Under the pieces are notes generated by a model. That model was given only the letters and a program-made list of their open reading frames with translations. It searched no databases and was not told the origin of the DNA. Below are positions 1-9,354 of a DNA stretch of 64,000 nucleotides, in pieces (within the stretch, counting starts at the first letter, position 1; every line of letters begins with the position of its first letter). This DNA is from an uncultured Pelagibacteraceae bacterium (GTDB lineage Bacteria > Pseudomonadota > Alphaproteobacteria > Pelagibacterales > Pelagibacteraceae). A program made the position numbers and the translations under genes. The DNA is taken from positions 186,001-250,000 of the forward strand of contig CACHOG010000001.1 in assembly GCA_902581445.1 (NCBI GenBank). The letters run 5' to 3'.

Positions 1-1010
1 GTGCAAACCATAGTAATTGCTTCGCACTGTGTTGGATTTACCTTACCTGGCATAATAGATGATCCAGCCTCGTTCTCTGGTAATTTTAATTCAGAGTACC
101 CCGCTCTTGGTCCAGATCCTAGAAATCTAATATCATTTGCAATTTTCATTAAACTTACTGCTGTAGTGTTTAAACTTCCTGAAAAATTTACTATAGGATC
201 ATGTGATGCTAAGGCGGCAAATTTATTTTTTGCGCACTTAAATGGTAATTTAGTAATTTTAGATATTTCTTTAATAATTTTTTTGTCGAAATTTTTTTTT
301 GTATTAATTCCGGTTCCAACTGCTGTACCACCTTGAGCTAAATAATAAATTTCTTTTAAGCTTAATTTAATTCTATTAATCGAGTCTTCCAACTGAGATT
401 GATAGCCAGAAAATTCTTGTCCAAGAGATATTGGTGTCGCGTCCTGAAGATGCGTTCTTCCAATTTTAATCACCTTGTTAAATTCGATAACCTTTTTTTT
501 AAGTTTTTTATTCAATATTTCCAGATTTGGCAAAAGTTCACGGATTGTTTTACTTGCTATAGCTATGTGAATAGCAGAGGGAAATACATCATTTGTAGAT
601 TGAGACTTATTTACGTGGTCATTTGGGTGAACTGGTTTTTTTGTGCCTTTTTTTCCTTTTAGTATTTCTATAGCTCTATTTGAAATCACTTCGTTAATAT
701 TCATGTTAGTTTGTGTCCCAGATCCTGTTTGCCAAACTTTTAGGGGAAAATGGTCCTTTAATTTACCAGAGATAACTTCATCAGAAGCTTTTATGATGGC
801 CTTGGCAATTTTTTTATCAATTTCTTTATTTTTTAAATGAACAATAGCTGCAGATTTTTTAATTACCCCTATTGATTGAATAATTATAGGATGTATAAAA
901 GTGTCACCTATATTAAAATATTTTTTTGATCTTTCTGTTGAAGCACCCCAATATTTATCCACAGGTACACTTATTGACCCGATACTATCGAATTCTTTTC
1001 TTGTTTTCAT
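1..1010 (-). CDS. fumC: Class II fumarate hydratase, C-terminus beyond the window
   Basis: Hydrates fumarate to L-malate in the TCA cycle (cytosolic homotetramer). Translating the minus strand from the ATG at 1010 gives 336 uninterrupted residues that run off the window edge; the family is about 460 aa. Visible class II signatures are SGTQTNMN near residue 97, [19 protein letters not shown] near 127-145, and the superfamily signature [11 protein letters not shown] near 316-326 with its flexible-loop serine. The gene diverges from the MazG-like gene at 1080, so 1011-1079 carries both promoters. The assignment is firm; only the missing C-terminus limits it. Open reading frames on the opposite strand here are shadows. 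Confidence 0.96.
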   Translation of the reverse strand, partial: MKTRKEFDSIGSISVPVDKYWGASTERSKKYFNIGDTFIHPIIIQSIGVIKKSAAIVHLKNKEIDKKIAKAIIKASDEVISGKLKDHFPLKVWQTGSGTQTNMNINEVISNRAIEILKGKKGTKKPVHPNDHVNKSQSTNDVFPSAIHIAIASKTIRELLPNLEILNKKLKKKVIEFNKVIKIGRTHLQDATPISLGQEFSGYQSQLEDSINRIKLSLKEIYYLAQGGTAVGTGINTKKNFDKKIIKEISKITKLPFKCAKNKFAALASHDPIVNFSGSLNTTAVSLMKIANDIRFLGSGPRAGYSELKLPENEAGSSIMPGKVNPTQCEAITMVC

Positions 1011-1079
1011 AATATTATATTTAAGTGTATTGGTATATTTCTTATACATTATGTTTAAATATAATCAAATAGGAGTGAT

Positions 1080-1454
1080 ATGACAAATTTTGAAAAAGTT
1101 GGTTTGTTTATGAAAACATTTAAGCAGGAAGTAAAAACATCAGCTAGTTTAGGTTCAAGTAAAATTATCAAATTAAGAGTTAGTTTGATAGAGGAGGAAT
1201 TGAGTGAGTTAAAAGAGGCACTAAAACAAAAAAATTTGGTAGAGGTAGCAGACGCCCTTACTGATATTTTATACGTTACTTACGGGGCTGGTCATGCTTT
1301 TGGATTAAATTTAGACGCTTGTTTTAATGAAGTCCAGGAATCAAACATGAGCAAATTAGATAACGTTGGCGAACCAATCTTTAATGAAAAAGGAAAAATA
1401 ATGAAGGGTCCAAATTATTTTGCTCCTAATTTATCTAGATTGATTAAAAATTAA
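1080..1454 (+). CDS. MazG-like nucleoside triphosphate pyrophosphohydrolase
   Basis: Small all-alpha NTP pyrophosphatase (124 aa). It shows the paired acidic helices of the MazG/PRA-PH fold: EEELSELKEAL (about residues 38-48) and EVADALTDILY (about 55-65), which would bind Mg2+ and hydrolyse an NTP or phosphoribosyl-ATP-like substrate to the monophosphate. The C-terminal stretch with SNMSKLDN and KGPNYFAP is typical of single-domain house-cleaning relatives rather than HisE. The start is set by a good ribosome site, AGGAG at 1071-1075, four bases before the ATG. Substrate unknown; dCTP or non-canonical nucleotides are possible. It ends next to the convergent methyltransferase gene. Confidence 0.85.
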   Translation: MTNFEKVGLFMKTFKQEVKTSASLGSSKIIKLRVSLIEEELSELKEALKQKNLVEVADALTDILYVTYGAGHAFGLNLDACFNEVQESNMSKLDNVGEPIFNEKGKIMKGPNYFAPNLSRLIKN

Positions 1455-2216
1455 TCATTTTTTTTTTAAAAAAGCTATATTTGAAGATAAAGGCTTTTTA
1501 AGATTTCCCTCATAAGTGTAAATTCCCTCTATATTCTCAAACAGATAGCCCTGGTCTTCTTTGCTAAGAATCTGAGATTTGAAATATTCTTTATTTTTTA
1601 TTTTGATTAACATTTCTTCAATGAAAATTTCTTTACCATTACTATCGTTTAAATGTTTTTGATCTTTAGGCGCATTGAAATCTTCTATAATATAAAAACT
1701 GCTACTATCAACTTTTTTTAAGAAAAATTTAAGGTTTTTGATTATATGCGTTAAAATATGTGATCCATCATCAATTATAATTTTAAACTTTTTATTGTTT
1801 ATAAATTTTTTTAAATCGTTAAATTCTTTTGTAACTGTCAAATCACAGTTTATGAACTTCATTCTTTTAGATTTGTAACTGAACTTAAAATTTCTATCTA
1901 CACCGTAAATATTTGCTTTGGGAAAGTAAATTGTAAATGCAGCTGATGATGCACCAAGCCATGTACCTATTTCTAGTAGATCAAAGTTTTGACTTCTAAA
2001 ATTTGATAAATGCTTTTCATAAAATTTAGCAAAACCGTGTCCAATAACAAGATTAGAATTTTTATCGTATTGGTTTTTTACATTTGTGCCTTTGTCTGTA
2101 CCAAAATAATTAAATATTTCATCCAAACTTTGAAAATTTTTGGTAATTTTATCAACATTAATTTTTGGTTTTAAATTTAATGCTATTTTTTTATAAAAGC
2201 GCGTAATTTTTTTCAT
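1455..2216 (-). CDS. Class I SAM-dependent methyltransferase (CmcI/sugar O-methyltransferase-like)
   Basis: 253-aa protein with a Rossmann methyltransferase core. FGTDKGT and HGFAKFYEKHL precede motif I (LLEIGTWLGASSAAF, about residues 82-96), then YFPKANIYGVD (motif II acidic residue) and IIDDGSH (motif IV). This arrangement is seen in cephalosporin CmcI-like and macrolide/sugar O-methyltransferases. It is the last gene of the minus-strand sugar operon, which makes a glycan or deoxysugar O-methylation role plausible, but the acceptor cannot be read from sequence. It converges on the MazG-like gene with no gap. Confidence 0.75.
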   Translation of the reverse strand: MKKITRFYKKIALNLKPKINVDKITKNFQSLDEIFNYFGTDKGTNVKNQYDKNSNLVIGHGFAKFYEKHLSNFRSQNFDLLEIGTWLGASSAAFTIYFPKANIYGVDRNFKFSYKSKRMKFINCDLTVTKEFNDLKKFINNKKFKIIIDDGSHILTHIIKNLKFFLKKVDSSSFYIIEDFNAPKDQKHLNDSNGKEIFIEEMLIKIKNKEYFKSQILSKEDQGYLFENIEGIYTYEGNLKKPLSSNIAFLKKK

Positions 2217-2259
2217 GGTTTAAGATAAGATTTCTTATACTAAAAATTTTTATATAAGG

Positions 2260-2718
2260 CTATTTTTTTAGTTCAGCCAAAACTTCTTTAGCATGATCTT
2301 TTACTCTTACATTCGACCAGATTTTCAGAAGTTTACCTTTCGAACTGATTAAAAAAGTAGATCTGATTATACCCATATAGCTTTTCCCTAAAAATTTTTT
2401 TTTACCCCATGCACCATATTTTTTAATAACTATTAATTTTTCATCTGACAACAAATCGAATTTAAGTTTATTTTTTCTTTTAAATTGTAAGTGACTAGTA
2501 ATAGAGTCTCCAGAAATACCTAAAACAAGTGTTTTTTTTTTTTCAAAAAAATTATTTAATTTACTAAAATCTTTTGATTCTAAGGTACATCCAGGAGTAT
2601 TATTTTTTGGATAAACATAAAGAATTATATTTCTTTTTACTTTACTAATTTCAAAAATGTCGCCACTTGTACTTGGCAATTTAAAATTTGGAACTTTTTT
2701 ATTTAATTTTAATTTCAA
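2260..2718 (-). CDS. bcp: Peroxiredoxin, Bcp/PrxQ type
   Basis: Thiol peroxidase reducing H2O2 and organic peroxides (152 aa, normal family length). The peroxidatic cysteine is Cys44 in TPGCT. The resolving cysteine that E. coli Bcp has five residues later is absent (LESK follows), so this is a 1-Cys form or resolves through another thiol. The conserved catalytic Arg/Trp region is present toward the C-terminus (RSTFLI, IWSNVRVKDH). It overlaps the upstream aminotransferase gene by 4 nt, so it is translationally coupled into a sugar operon, an unusual partner for an antioxidant gene and probably a result of genome compaction. Confidence 0.9.
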   Translation of the reverse strand: MKLKLNKKVPNFKLPSTSGDIFEISKVKRNIILYVYPKNNTPGCTLESKDFSKLNNFFEKKKTLVLGISGDSITSHLQFKRKNKLKFDLLSDEKLIVIKKYGAWGKKKFLGKSYMGIIRSTFLISSKGKLLKIWSNVRVKDHAKEVLAELKK

Positions 2719-3842
2719 TTGATCAAAGTTTTTAATTCTTTTATAACAGTTTTTTGTTCTTCATCAGTTAGGGTTGGGTACATTGGTAAAGAAAATATTT
2801 TCTTTGACATTTTTTCTGTGTTAATTAGACAATTGCAACTTGAACATACAAAGTGTTTATATGCATCCATAATATGAATTGGCCAAGGATAACTAATATT
2901 TAAATGTATATCTTTTTTTGCAAGCTCACTTAAAATATTATCTCTTCTCTCATGTGCTACTACATAAATGTAATAAGCATGTTTATTATCAGGGTGTTCC
3001 TTAGGTAGAGACAAATTGTAATTATTTAATTCTTCATCGTAAACCTTCGCAATTTTTCTTCTTCTTTCAATCCATTGGTCTAAATATTTTAATTTTTTTA
3101 ATAAAATTGCTGCATGTACTTCATCAAGTCTTGAATTAGTCCCATGTTCAATGGCATAATATTTTCCATTCCAATGCCCAGATGACATTTTTTTTTTTTC
3201 CATCCCTAAAAATCTTATTCTCCTAATTTTATCATAAAGCTGTATATTGTTAGTTGTAATAAAACCACCGTCTCCATAGGCACCAAAAATTTTTGTTGGA
3301 TAGAACGAAAAGCAACCTACGTCACCTATCGAACCAGCTTTTTTACCTTTGTAAGTTGCCCCATGTGATTGTGCGCAATCCTCAATTACTTTCAATTTAT
3401 ATTTTTTAGCTATAGTCATTATTTTATCCATTTCACACATCTGGCCATATAGATGCACTGGTATTATTGCTTTAGTTTTTTTATTTATTGCAGCTTCAAT
3501 TTTTTCTGGATCTATTAAAGAGTAGTTATTTACATCAACGAATTTAACACTTGCTCCTGAATTTACAATTCCAGTTACAGTCGGAACGGCTGTATTTGAT
3601 GTTGTTATGACTTCATCATCTGGTTTTATACCGAGGGATCTAAGTGAAATAGTAATCGCATCTGTACAGTTACCTACACCTACGCCATATTTGCAATCAT
3701 GGTATGAAGAAAACTTTTCCTCAAATTCCTCAACTTTTGGACCAAATATTAAAGTACCACTTTTAAAAACTTCATCTACAGCACTTAAAATATCGTCTCT
3801 TAATAATTCATATTCTTTTTTATAGTCCCAAACTTTGATCAT
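2715..3842 (-). CDS. DegT/DnrJ/EryC1 family PLP sugar aminotransferase (EvaB-like)
   Basis: 375-aa PLP enzyme that aminates a keto group of an NDP-sugar using glutamate. The Schiff-base lysine is Lys184 in FSFYPTKIFGAYGDGG, and the PLP-phosphate and pyridine-N contacts are in GNCTDA (about 58-62) and EDCAQSHGA (about 154-162, Asp binding PLP nitrogen). Length and motifs fit the family fully. Upstream in the same operon are an NDP-hexose 2,3-dehydratase and a sugar C-methyltransferase; in the epivancosamine pathway the equivalent aminotransferase (EvaB) acts on C3 of the 3,4-diketo-2,6-dideoxy sugar. That position is inferred from context only. Confidence 0.9.
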   Translation of the reverse strand: MIKVWDYKKEYELLRDDILSAVDEVFKSGTLIFGPKVEEFEEKFSSYHDCKYGVGVGNCTDAITISLRSLGIKPDDEVITTSNTAVPTVTGIVNSGASVKFVDVNNYSLIDPEKIEAAINKKTKAIIPVHLYGQMCEMDKIMTIAKKYKLKVIEDCAQSHGATYKGKKAGSIGDVGCFSFYPTKIFGAYGDGGFITTNNIQLYDKIRRIRFLGMEKKKMSSGHWNGKYYAIEHGTNSRLDEVHAAILLKKLKYLDQWIERRRKIAKVYDEELNNYNLSLPKEHPDNKHAYYIYVVAHERRDNILSELAKKDIHLNISYPWPIHIMDAYKHFVCSSCNCLINTEKMSKKIFSLPMYPTLTDEEQKTVIKELKTLIN

Positions 3843-3859
3843 AATTAAAATTATATTAT

Positions 3860-5107
3860 TTATTTAATTTTATCAATATTATATGACCCAAATAAATTTC
3901 TTGCTTCAATTGATACCAGATTTTTTTTTATTAATTCTATCATTTGGTTATGCGAAACCCATACATATTTAATATTAGAAAATGATATCTTATAGTTTGG
4001 AATTAGACTAATTATATTCCTAGTTTCATTTTTATAAAAACGACCTCCTTCATCAGAATATATTATATCTAATTTTGAATTTTTTTTTGTAACATACTTC
4101 ATAAATGGTAACTTTTTTGAATTTATTGCAAAATTTCTTTCGCAAATTGTAGCTGTGAATCTTGGTGTTTTTAGTCCTGGTTCTAATGCAATTTTAAGTA
4201 AATAATGAGAAGTATTTTTAATATTACAAGTTATTATGCAATTTATCGATTTCTTAAAATCGCTTATAATAGGCTGATCCCAATTTCTTACCTCTCTTTT
4301 AAGTGCTTTGACTTCTAGAAAAATAACTGAAAAAAACTTTTTTTTTAAATCATATATTTTATTTTTGTCAATTTTCCATCCTTTCAAGCTTCTAAAGTCA
4401 ATTTTTTTTTTAGATATTTTATATTTTTTTTTAAAAAAATTTAATTTTTTTTTAATTGAATTAAAACTATTTAATGGTGAATCAAAACGATTCTTTTTAA
4501 TAATACTGGATAAGACAGATATAGTATCCATGTTTAATAAATTTTTTTTGTTTAAAGCTTTCTTTAAATCTTTTTTTGTAAACCAATAAAAATTATTTCT
4601 TCTGTAGATATTTTTTTTTGTTTCTATCAAAATATTATAATTAAACTTCTCTAAAAATCTCGTACCTTGCTCAGAAAGAAGAGATTTTGATAAAACTTTA
4701 TTTTTTTTATTTTTTTTTTTAAAAAAGTTAAGATACTCTGTTTTTTTTCCACCATGTTTTCTGAGATAATTACTTTTTGTTGCTTGAACAGTGGGTGAAA
4801 TCTGTAATCCTTTTATATTTCCCGGTTCATTTTTGGCTTGAAGTAAATAGTAATCAATATTTTTTGACTTTTTTTTTACAATTCCTAAAATACCGCTCTC
4901 ATTTTGAATAATCAAAGGCTGAAACCAGCTAGTTCTTTCTTTCTTAAATTTAAAGGCTTGAATATAAAAAAAACTTTTTTTTATATGTGAAATTTTTTTA
5001 TTATTAAATTTCCATTGAATTGATTTATTAAAATCAATTTTTTTAATTTTTAATTTGCTGTTTTCTTTATTGACCCTGAGCCAATTATTAATCTTAGCGA
5101 TACTCAT
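3860..5107 (-). CDS. NDP-hexose 2,3-dehydratase (EvaA/SpnO-type)
   Basis: 415-aa protein built from two copies of the same roughly 200-residue unit, as in dTDP-4-keto-6-deoxyglucose 2,3-dehydratases. Repeat 1 has SWFQPLI, YYLLQAKNEPGN and QISPTVQATKSNY; repeat 2 has NWDQPII, HYLLKIALEPGL and PRFTATICERNFA. The enzyme removes the C2 hydroxyl to yield a 2-deoxy-3,4-diketo sugar. Its start overlaps the end of the C-methyltransferase gene by 14 nt. Very lysine/asparagine rich with long A-runs, like the rest of this operon. The second repeat has diverged from the APTVQAT consensus, as is usual when only one half is catalytic. Confidence 0.85.
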   Translation of the reverse strand: MSIAKINNWLRVNKENSKLKIKKIDFNKSIQWKFNNKKISHIKKSFFYIQAFKFKKERTSWFQPLIIQNESGILGIVKKKSKNIDYYLLQAKNEPGNIKGLQISPTVQATKSNYLRKHGGKKTEYLNFFKKKNKKNKVLSKSLLSEQGTRFLEKFNYNILIETKKNIYRRNNFYWFTKKDLKKALNKKNLLNMDTISVLSSIIKKNRFDSPLNSFNSIKKKLNFFKKKYKISKKKIDFRSLKGWKIDKNKIYDLKKKFFSVIFLEVKALKREVRNWDQPIISDFKKSINCIITCNIKNTSHYLLKIALEPGLKTPRFTATICERNFAINSKKLPFMKYVTKKNSKLDIIYSDEGGRFYKNETRNIISLIPNYKISFSNIKYVWVSHNQMIELIKKNLVSIEARNLFGSYNIDKIK

Positions 5108-6299
5108 TTCTACTCAAAATTCTTGGTTTTGGCACATGTGTAATAAACTTTCCGCCATTATTCAAAAATTTTTTTTCTTTGATACTTATTTCTTTTACAA
5201 AATTCCATGCCCCTAAAAACACGTAATTTATTTTTTCATTAATTAGATTAATTGGTGCTATAATTTTAATATGCTTTCCTGGGGTAAATTTACCTTGCTT
5301 ATTTTTTGTTGAGTCTGTAACAAATTCGATTATTTTAGAATCTATATTGCAATAATTATAAATAGTTGATGATTTATAAGTTGCACCATAACTAATCACT
5401 CTTTCTCCTTTTTTTTTTAAATTTTTGAGAATTTTATTTAATTGGACTTTCGATCTTTTTACTCTAATAGCAAATTTTTTATAGGTAAAATACTTATTTA
5501 ATTTTTCTTTCTTTTCCAAATCATAAATTTTTTTTACGTTTTTTGAAGCTTTGTGATCTGAATTTTTTCTAGCTACATAAAATCTTATTGACCCACCGTG
5601 GGTTGGCAATAGTTCTACGTCAATTACTCTCAAATTCTGAGCTCTAACAAGATTTGACATTGCTAATAAAGAAAATAAGTGAACGTGCTCATCATAAAAC
5701 TGATCGTATGAATTATTTTTTATTACTGAACCAATATAAGGATCCTCAAAGACAAAAACACCATTTGTACTGAGTGATAAATAGATTGATTTAAAAGTCT
5801 CATTTAGTTTAGGTATATGTGAAATTGTATTAGCTGAGTAAATTAAGTCAAATTTACCATGTGAGTTTGTAATTTTTTTTGCCAAACTTAAATTCCAAAA
5901 TTTATCATATGTATAATAGCCTAATTTATTTGTGATTTTAGCCAGGTTCTTACATGGCTCTACAGCAATTACTTTTTTTTTGCTAAAATTTTTTATAAAT
6001 ACTCCATCATTACTTCCAATTTCCATTAATATTTTTGGTCGAAATTTTTTTACTAATTTTTTAGATATTGATTTAAAAGATTTTTTCATAGTTATAGACT
6101 CTGATGCTCTGTGAGCATATTTATTTGTATATTGTTTTTTTGGGCTTATAGGTTTAAAAATTGAAACTAGATGATTTTTTGTGTCATATGAAATTTTAAG
6201 ATTATAAAAAAATTCTTTTTTAATACTTTTTTTATCTATTTTTGACAAATATGAATTCGTAATTGGCTGTTTTAACAAATCTAAGAATATTTTTTTCAT
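5094..6299 (-). CDS. NDP-sugar C-methyltransferase (EvaC/TylC3/TcaB9 family), lacking the zinc-finger cysteines
   Basis: 401-aa member of the three-part sugar C-methyltransferase family. A family-typical N-terminal segment (LLKQPITNSYL, EFFYNLKISY) leads into the SAM domain with EIGSNDG (residues 93-99), His161 in NTISHIP and the catalytic-type Y-x-E-H at 202-205. A C-terminal Rossmann domain follows (GATYKSSTIYNY, VTDSTKNKQGKFTPG). The usual N-terminal zinc-binding CxxC pairs are missing: there is no leading CxxC and the second pair is replaced. The ATG lies only about a dozen bases downstream of the tmRNA 3' end, with no visible Shine-Dalgarno. It would C-methylate C3 of a keto-deoxysugar. 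Confidence 0.85.
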   Translation of the reverse strand: MKKIFLDLLKQPITNSYLSKIDKKSIKKEFFYNLKISYDTKNHLVSIFKPISPKKQYTNKYAHRASESITMKKSFKSISKKLVKKFRPKILMEIGSNDGVFIKNFSKKKVIAVEPCKNLAKITNKLGYYTYDKFWNLSLAKKITNSHGKFDLIYSANTISHIPKLNETFKSIYLSLSTNGVFVFEDPYIGSVIKNNSYDQFYDEHVHLFSLLAMSNLVRAQNLRVIDVELLPTHGGSIRFYVARKNSDHKASKNVKKIYDLEKKEKLNKYFTYKKFAIRVKRSKVQLNKILKNLKKKGERVISYGATYKSSTIYNYCNIDSKIIEFVTDSTKNKQGKFTPGKHIKIIAPINLINEKINYVFLGAWNFVKEISIKEKKFLNNGGKFITHVPKPRILSRNEYR

Positions 6300-6335
6300 A
6301 AAAAAGTAAAGGGGCGTTCTGTTGCCAGGTGCCCC
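6300..6335 (-). terminator. Hairpin plus T-tract at the ssrA 3' end
   Basis: On the minus strand GGGGC (6335-6331) and GCCCC (6315-6311) close a hairpin, followed by TTTACTTTTTT (6310-6300). The stem may be part of the mature tmRNA and also act in termination. The methyltransferase ATG follows at once at 6299. Confidence 0.55.
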
Positions 6336-6569
6336 ATAACCCCGTTACTTAATTAATAAATTAATTAAGCAGCAAGAGCAAATTTATCATTTGCAATTAT
6401 AATTTAGCCCGTCACGGTGGAACAATTCCGAACGAAAGAACAGCCTTTAGACATCCGTCGATCCTAGTTCACCCCCATAAGTAGAATTTGGTGGAGGTGG
6501 TGGGTACTGCCCCCACGTCCGTAATGTTTATTACGAAATTCGTTTATCGTCATAGTTGGAAATCCAACG
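6308..6569 (-). ncRNA. ssrA: Two-piece (circularly permuted) tmRNA, alphaproteobacterial type
   Basis: Read on the minus strand, the acceptor piece comes first (about 6569-6489). It contains a T-arm-like hairpin with GTGGG/CCCAC stem and ends in CCTCCACCA with an encoded CCA at 6491-6489. After a short excised loop (6488-6477) the coding piece starts with GGGGGTGAACTAGGATCGAC (6476 onward). GGGGGTG pairs with CCACCTCC-type acceptor sequence over 7 bp, including one G-U. The tag frame is 6394-6365, encoding ANDKFALAA then TAA, so the full tag is (A)ANDKFALAA. A final GGGGC/GCCCC hairpin (6335-6311) ends the RNA. It rescues stalled ribosomes with SmpB. Exact mature ends are estimates. Confidence 0.95.
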
Positions 6570-6574
6570 ATTGT

Positions 6575-6603
6575 AATATAGTAATTAATAGTTTTAATAA
6601 CAA
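6575..6603 (-). promoter_or_regulatory. Sigma-70-type promoter of ssrA
   Basis: On the minus strand, TTGTTA (6603-6598) and TATATT (6580-6575) are separated by exactly 17 bp. The predicted transcription start, about 6-7 bases on, coincides with the first stem of the tmRNA acceptor piece (GTTGG...CCAAC). Good match in an AT-rich background, supported by position. Confidence 0.7.
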
Positions 6604-6623
6604 GTTATTAATATGTTTAATTA

Positions 6624-8387
6624 ATGCATTTAAATAATGATAAAAATTTTAAAGAAAACATTTTTTTAGCATTTATTTTTCTATATTTTTTTTTAATAAG
6701 TATTTTCCAGGCAACTGATAATCACTGGAGCGCTATAATAGATCAGGATATTTTTTTAATTTATAACTCATTACTTATTTACTCAGGTTTTGAACAAGAA
6801 TACATTGATCATCCTGCATTTAGCACTTTTTTTATTTTAGGTGGTATTTATAAAATTTTATCATTTTTTTTTAACAATTTTACTTTAAATGAAATAATCA
6901 ATTCAAATAACATAGACCAAAATTTTCAAAATCTTTTCTCAATTGCCAGATTTTTAAATTCTATATATCTTTTTGTTTATTCTTTTTTATTATTTAAAAT
7001 TTTAAATGAATTAAATATTAAAAAAAATTTATGCTATGCCAGCATTCTTTTGCTACTCACTTTTCACAGTGTTTATGAAATACTTTTTTTAATAAGAAGT
7101 GAAATTCTATCAGTCATTCTCTCTCTTTTAAGTTTTTATCTACTCATCCTATTTGTAAAATACAAAAAAAGTTATATTTTCTGTTTTTTTTCCGGATTTT
7201 TTTTATGTCTAGCTATTTTAGCAAAAGTTCAAGTAATTTTCTTAATATTTATTTTACTTTTAATATTGCCTTTTTTATTTCCCTATTATGATTATCAGGA
7301 CTCAAATAATCAGATTTTAAAAAAAAATAAATTTTTTGTATTTTCATCATCTGTATTAGTTTTATTTTTTTTGGGATATATAGGGTTCGAATTTTTTTAT
7401 GCTTTTTGGTTACTTACTGAACAATCCTTAATTTTCAGATATAAAATTTCTATACCTCACTTAATCGATCCTATCGCATATACATCATGTATTTTATTTT
7501 ATTTTTTAGTCTCGTATTATTTATCTAAGAAAAATAATATTAAATTAAAAACCTTAATTAACCCGTTTGAAATAATTATATATGGTTTTATTTTTTGTTT
7601 GTTATTTATTTACTTTCTTGACTTAATTAAATTAATCTCTTTCAATGATAAAATATTATTTTCTATATTAAACCCAATTCACAAAATGTCATATTATGGC
7701 TGGGGTACTTTTAATCCAGAGGCAACAAATGAATTAAATTTTTCAAATATAATATTTAGCATTAAAGAAATCCTTTTTTCCCGTAGCAAACTTTTTCCAA
7801 ATGAAAGTCTTACAATACAATTTTTAGGTATTAAAATTGGAATTTTAGACTTCTTCAGATTTTCTAATGTTTTGATTTTAGCAATTTTGTTTTTAATTTT
7901 AGTTTTAAAAAAAGGAAACAATAAAAATTTAGCTATAATATTTATTCCTTTTTTAGGAATTGCAGTATTGAATTTATCATTTAGTGTTAGGGATTCTTTG
8001 GGATATAATATTTATATCTATCCACTATTATTAATAGCAGTACTTACTTGCTTAAGTTATCTAAAAAATAAATATATCTCATTATCATTTTTTATAGCCT
8101 TATTTATTGTATCGATCCTAGAATTTTATTTGCTTAAAAACTATTATAAACTTCAATTTACCCGTGAAAATAGAATCTATGGTATTTGTAAAATTGAAAA
8201 TTGGAAAAATTCAGAAAATTATATAAATAATCACGATTTAAACTCTTTTATCCCCCTAACCAAATATCCTGATAAAGTATTGAGTACATTTAGTAATTTA
8301 GATCAAAAGTTTTTTGATAATTATTGTGGACAGATAGAAAAAAAAACTAGCTGGAAAACAAACTTCTTTAATATAATAATAAATTAA
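6624..8387 (+). CDS. Multi-pass membrane protein, GT-C glycosyltransferase-like (unassigned)
   Basis: 587-aa protein with about 11-13 hydrophobic segments spread over the whole length and a short hydrophilic C-terminus (about residues 540-587). The first extracytoplasmic loop contains [12 protein letters not shown]...YIDHPAF, reminiscent of the acidic loop and HP motif in ArnT/PMT-like GT-C enzymes that use polyprenyl-phosphate sugars. That is a resemblance by eye, not a family hit. It faces the minus-strand sugar operon across the tmRNA gene and precedes thyX by 13 nt. If it is a GT-C enzyme it could transfer the deoxysugar made next door; other possibilities are a polysaccharide polymerase or an uncharacterised DUF. 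Confidence 0.55.
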   Translation: MHLNNDKNFKENIFLAFIFLYFFLISIFQATDNHWSAIIDQDIFLIYNSLLIYSGFEQEYIDHPAFSTFFILGGIYKILSFFFNNFTLNEIINSNNIDQNFQNLFSIARFLNSIYLFVYSFLLFKILNELNIKKNLCYASILLLLTFHSVYEILFLIRSEILSVILSLLSFYLLILFVKYKKSYIFCFFSGFFLCLAILAKVQVIFLIFILLLILPFLFPYYDYQDSNNQILKKNKFFVFSSSVLVLFFLGYIGFEFFYAFWLLTEQSLIFRYKISIPHLIDPIAYTSCILFYFLVSYYLSKKNNIKLKTLINPFEIIIYGFIFCLLFIYFLDLIKLISFNDKILFSILNPIHKMSYYGWGTFNPEATNELNFSNIIFSIKEILFSRSKLFPNESLTIQFLGIKIGILDFFRFSNVLILAILFLILVLKKGNNKNLAIIFIPFLGIAVLNLSFSVRDSLGYNIYIYPLLLIAVLTCLSYLKNKYISLSFFIALFIVSILEFYLLKNYYKLQFTRENRIYGICKIENWKNSENYINNHDLNSFIPLTKYPDKVLSTFSNLDQKFFDNYCGQIEKKTSWKTNFFNIIIN

Positions 8388-8400
8388 TATCAAAAATTTA

Positions 8401-9351
8401 ATGAAACTAACAAAAGAACAGCAACAAGAGATAAAAGATTTACAATCTCAAGAAAATAAAACTAAAAGGGTTATTGCACCAGAGTTAGAAAAAATATTAT
8501 TTGAGGTTATACCAATTCTTGATCATGGTTTTGTTAGAGTAATTGATTATATGGGAGACGATACATCTATTGTGCAGGCTGCACGGGTTTCTTATGGCAA
8601 GGGTACAAAAAAAGTTTCAACAGACGCAGGGTTAATTAAATATTTAATGAGACACTGGCATAGCACTCCTTTTGAAATGTGCGAAATAAAATATCATATC
8701 AAGTTACCAATATTTATAGCCAGACAATGGATTAGACATAGAACTGCAAATGTAAATGAGTATTCAGCAAGATATTCCATTTTAGATAAAGAATTTTATT
8801 TACCTAACAAAGAAAACTTAGCTGCTCAGTCAAAAAATAATAGACAAGGCAGAGGAGAGATTTTGACTGGAGATCAAGCAAAAGAGGTTTTGAATTTGTT
8901 AAAACATGATGCAGAAAGAACCTACGATAATTACGAAACTATGCTTAATGAACGTTATGATGGATCAGTAATAGATGAAAAAAAATCTGGGTTAGCAAGA
9001 GAGCTGGCTAGAATGAATTTAACACTAAACACTTACACACAATGGTATTGGAAAACAGATTTATTAAATCTTATGAATTTTTTAAGACTGAGAGCAGATA
9101 GCCATGCACAGTATGAAATTCGAGCATACGCTGATGTAATGTTAGATACTTTAAAAAAATGGGTACCGATAACTTATGAAGCTTTTATGGATTATAGAGT
9201 TGGAGGAACTGAGGTCTCTTTAAAAGGAAAATCAATCTTAAAAGATTTAATCTCAGGAAAAAATGTTGATATTGAGGGATCAGGATTATCCAAGAGGGAA
9301 TGGAATGAATTAATGAATGCTTTTGATATAAAAGAAAAAATTGTAAAATAA
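8401..9351 (+). CDS. thyX: FAD-dependent thymidylate synthase ThyX
   Basis: Makes dTMP from dUMP with methylenetetrahydrofolate, FAD and NADPH. The diagnostic ThyX motif is present as [15 protein letters not shown] (about residues 112-126), covering the RHRxxxxNExSxR pattern. Additional conserved parts are [15 protein letters not shown] before it and [16 protein letters not shown] near residue 230. At 316 aa it is somewhat longer than minimal ThyX (about 230) because of N- and C-terminal extensions, common in alphaproteobacteria. It is followed after 3 nt by the SxtJ-like gene, so the nucleotide gene and the envelope cassette are probably cotranscribed. Confidence 0.96.
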   Translation: MKLTKEQQQEIKDLQSQENKTKRVIAPELEKILFEVIPILDHGFVRVIDYMGDDTSIVQAARVSYGKGTKKVSTDAGLIKYLMRHWHSTPFEMCEIKYHIKLPIFIARQWIRHRTANVNEYSARYSILDKEFYLPNKENLAAQSKNNRQGRGEILTGDQAKEVLNLLKHDAERTYDNYETMLNERYDGSVIDEKKSGLARELARMNLTLNTYTQWYWKTDLLNLMNFLRLRADSHAQYEIRAYADVMLDTLKKWVPITYEAFMDYRVGGTEVSLKGKSILKDLISGKNVDIEGSGLSKREWNELMNAFDIKEKIVK

Positions 9352-9354
9352 TTT

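Noticed and set aside
1-840. Plus-strand reading frames at the left edge
   Set aside because: They are antisense to fumC, whose motifs run continuously on the minus strand.
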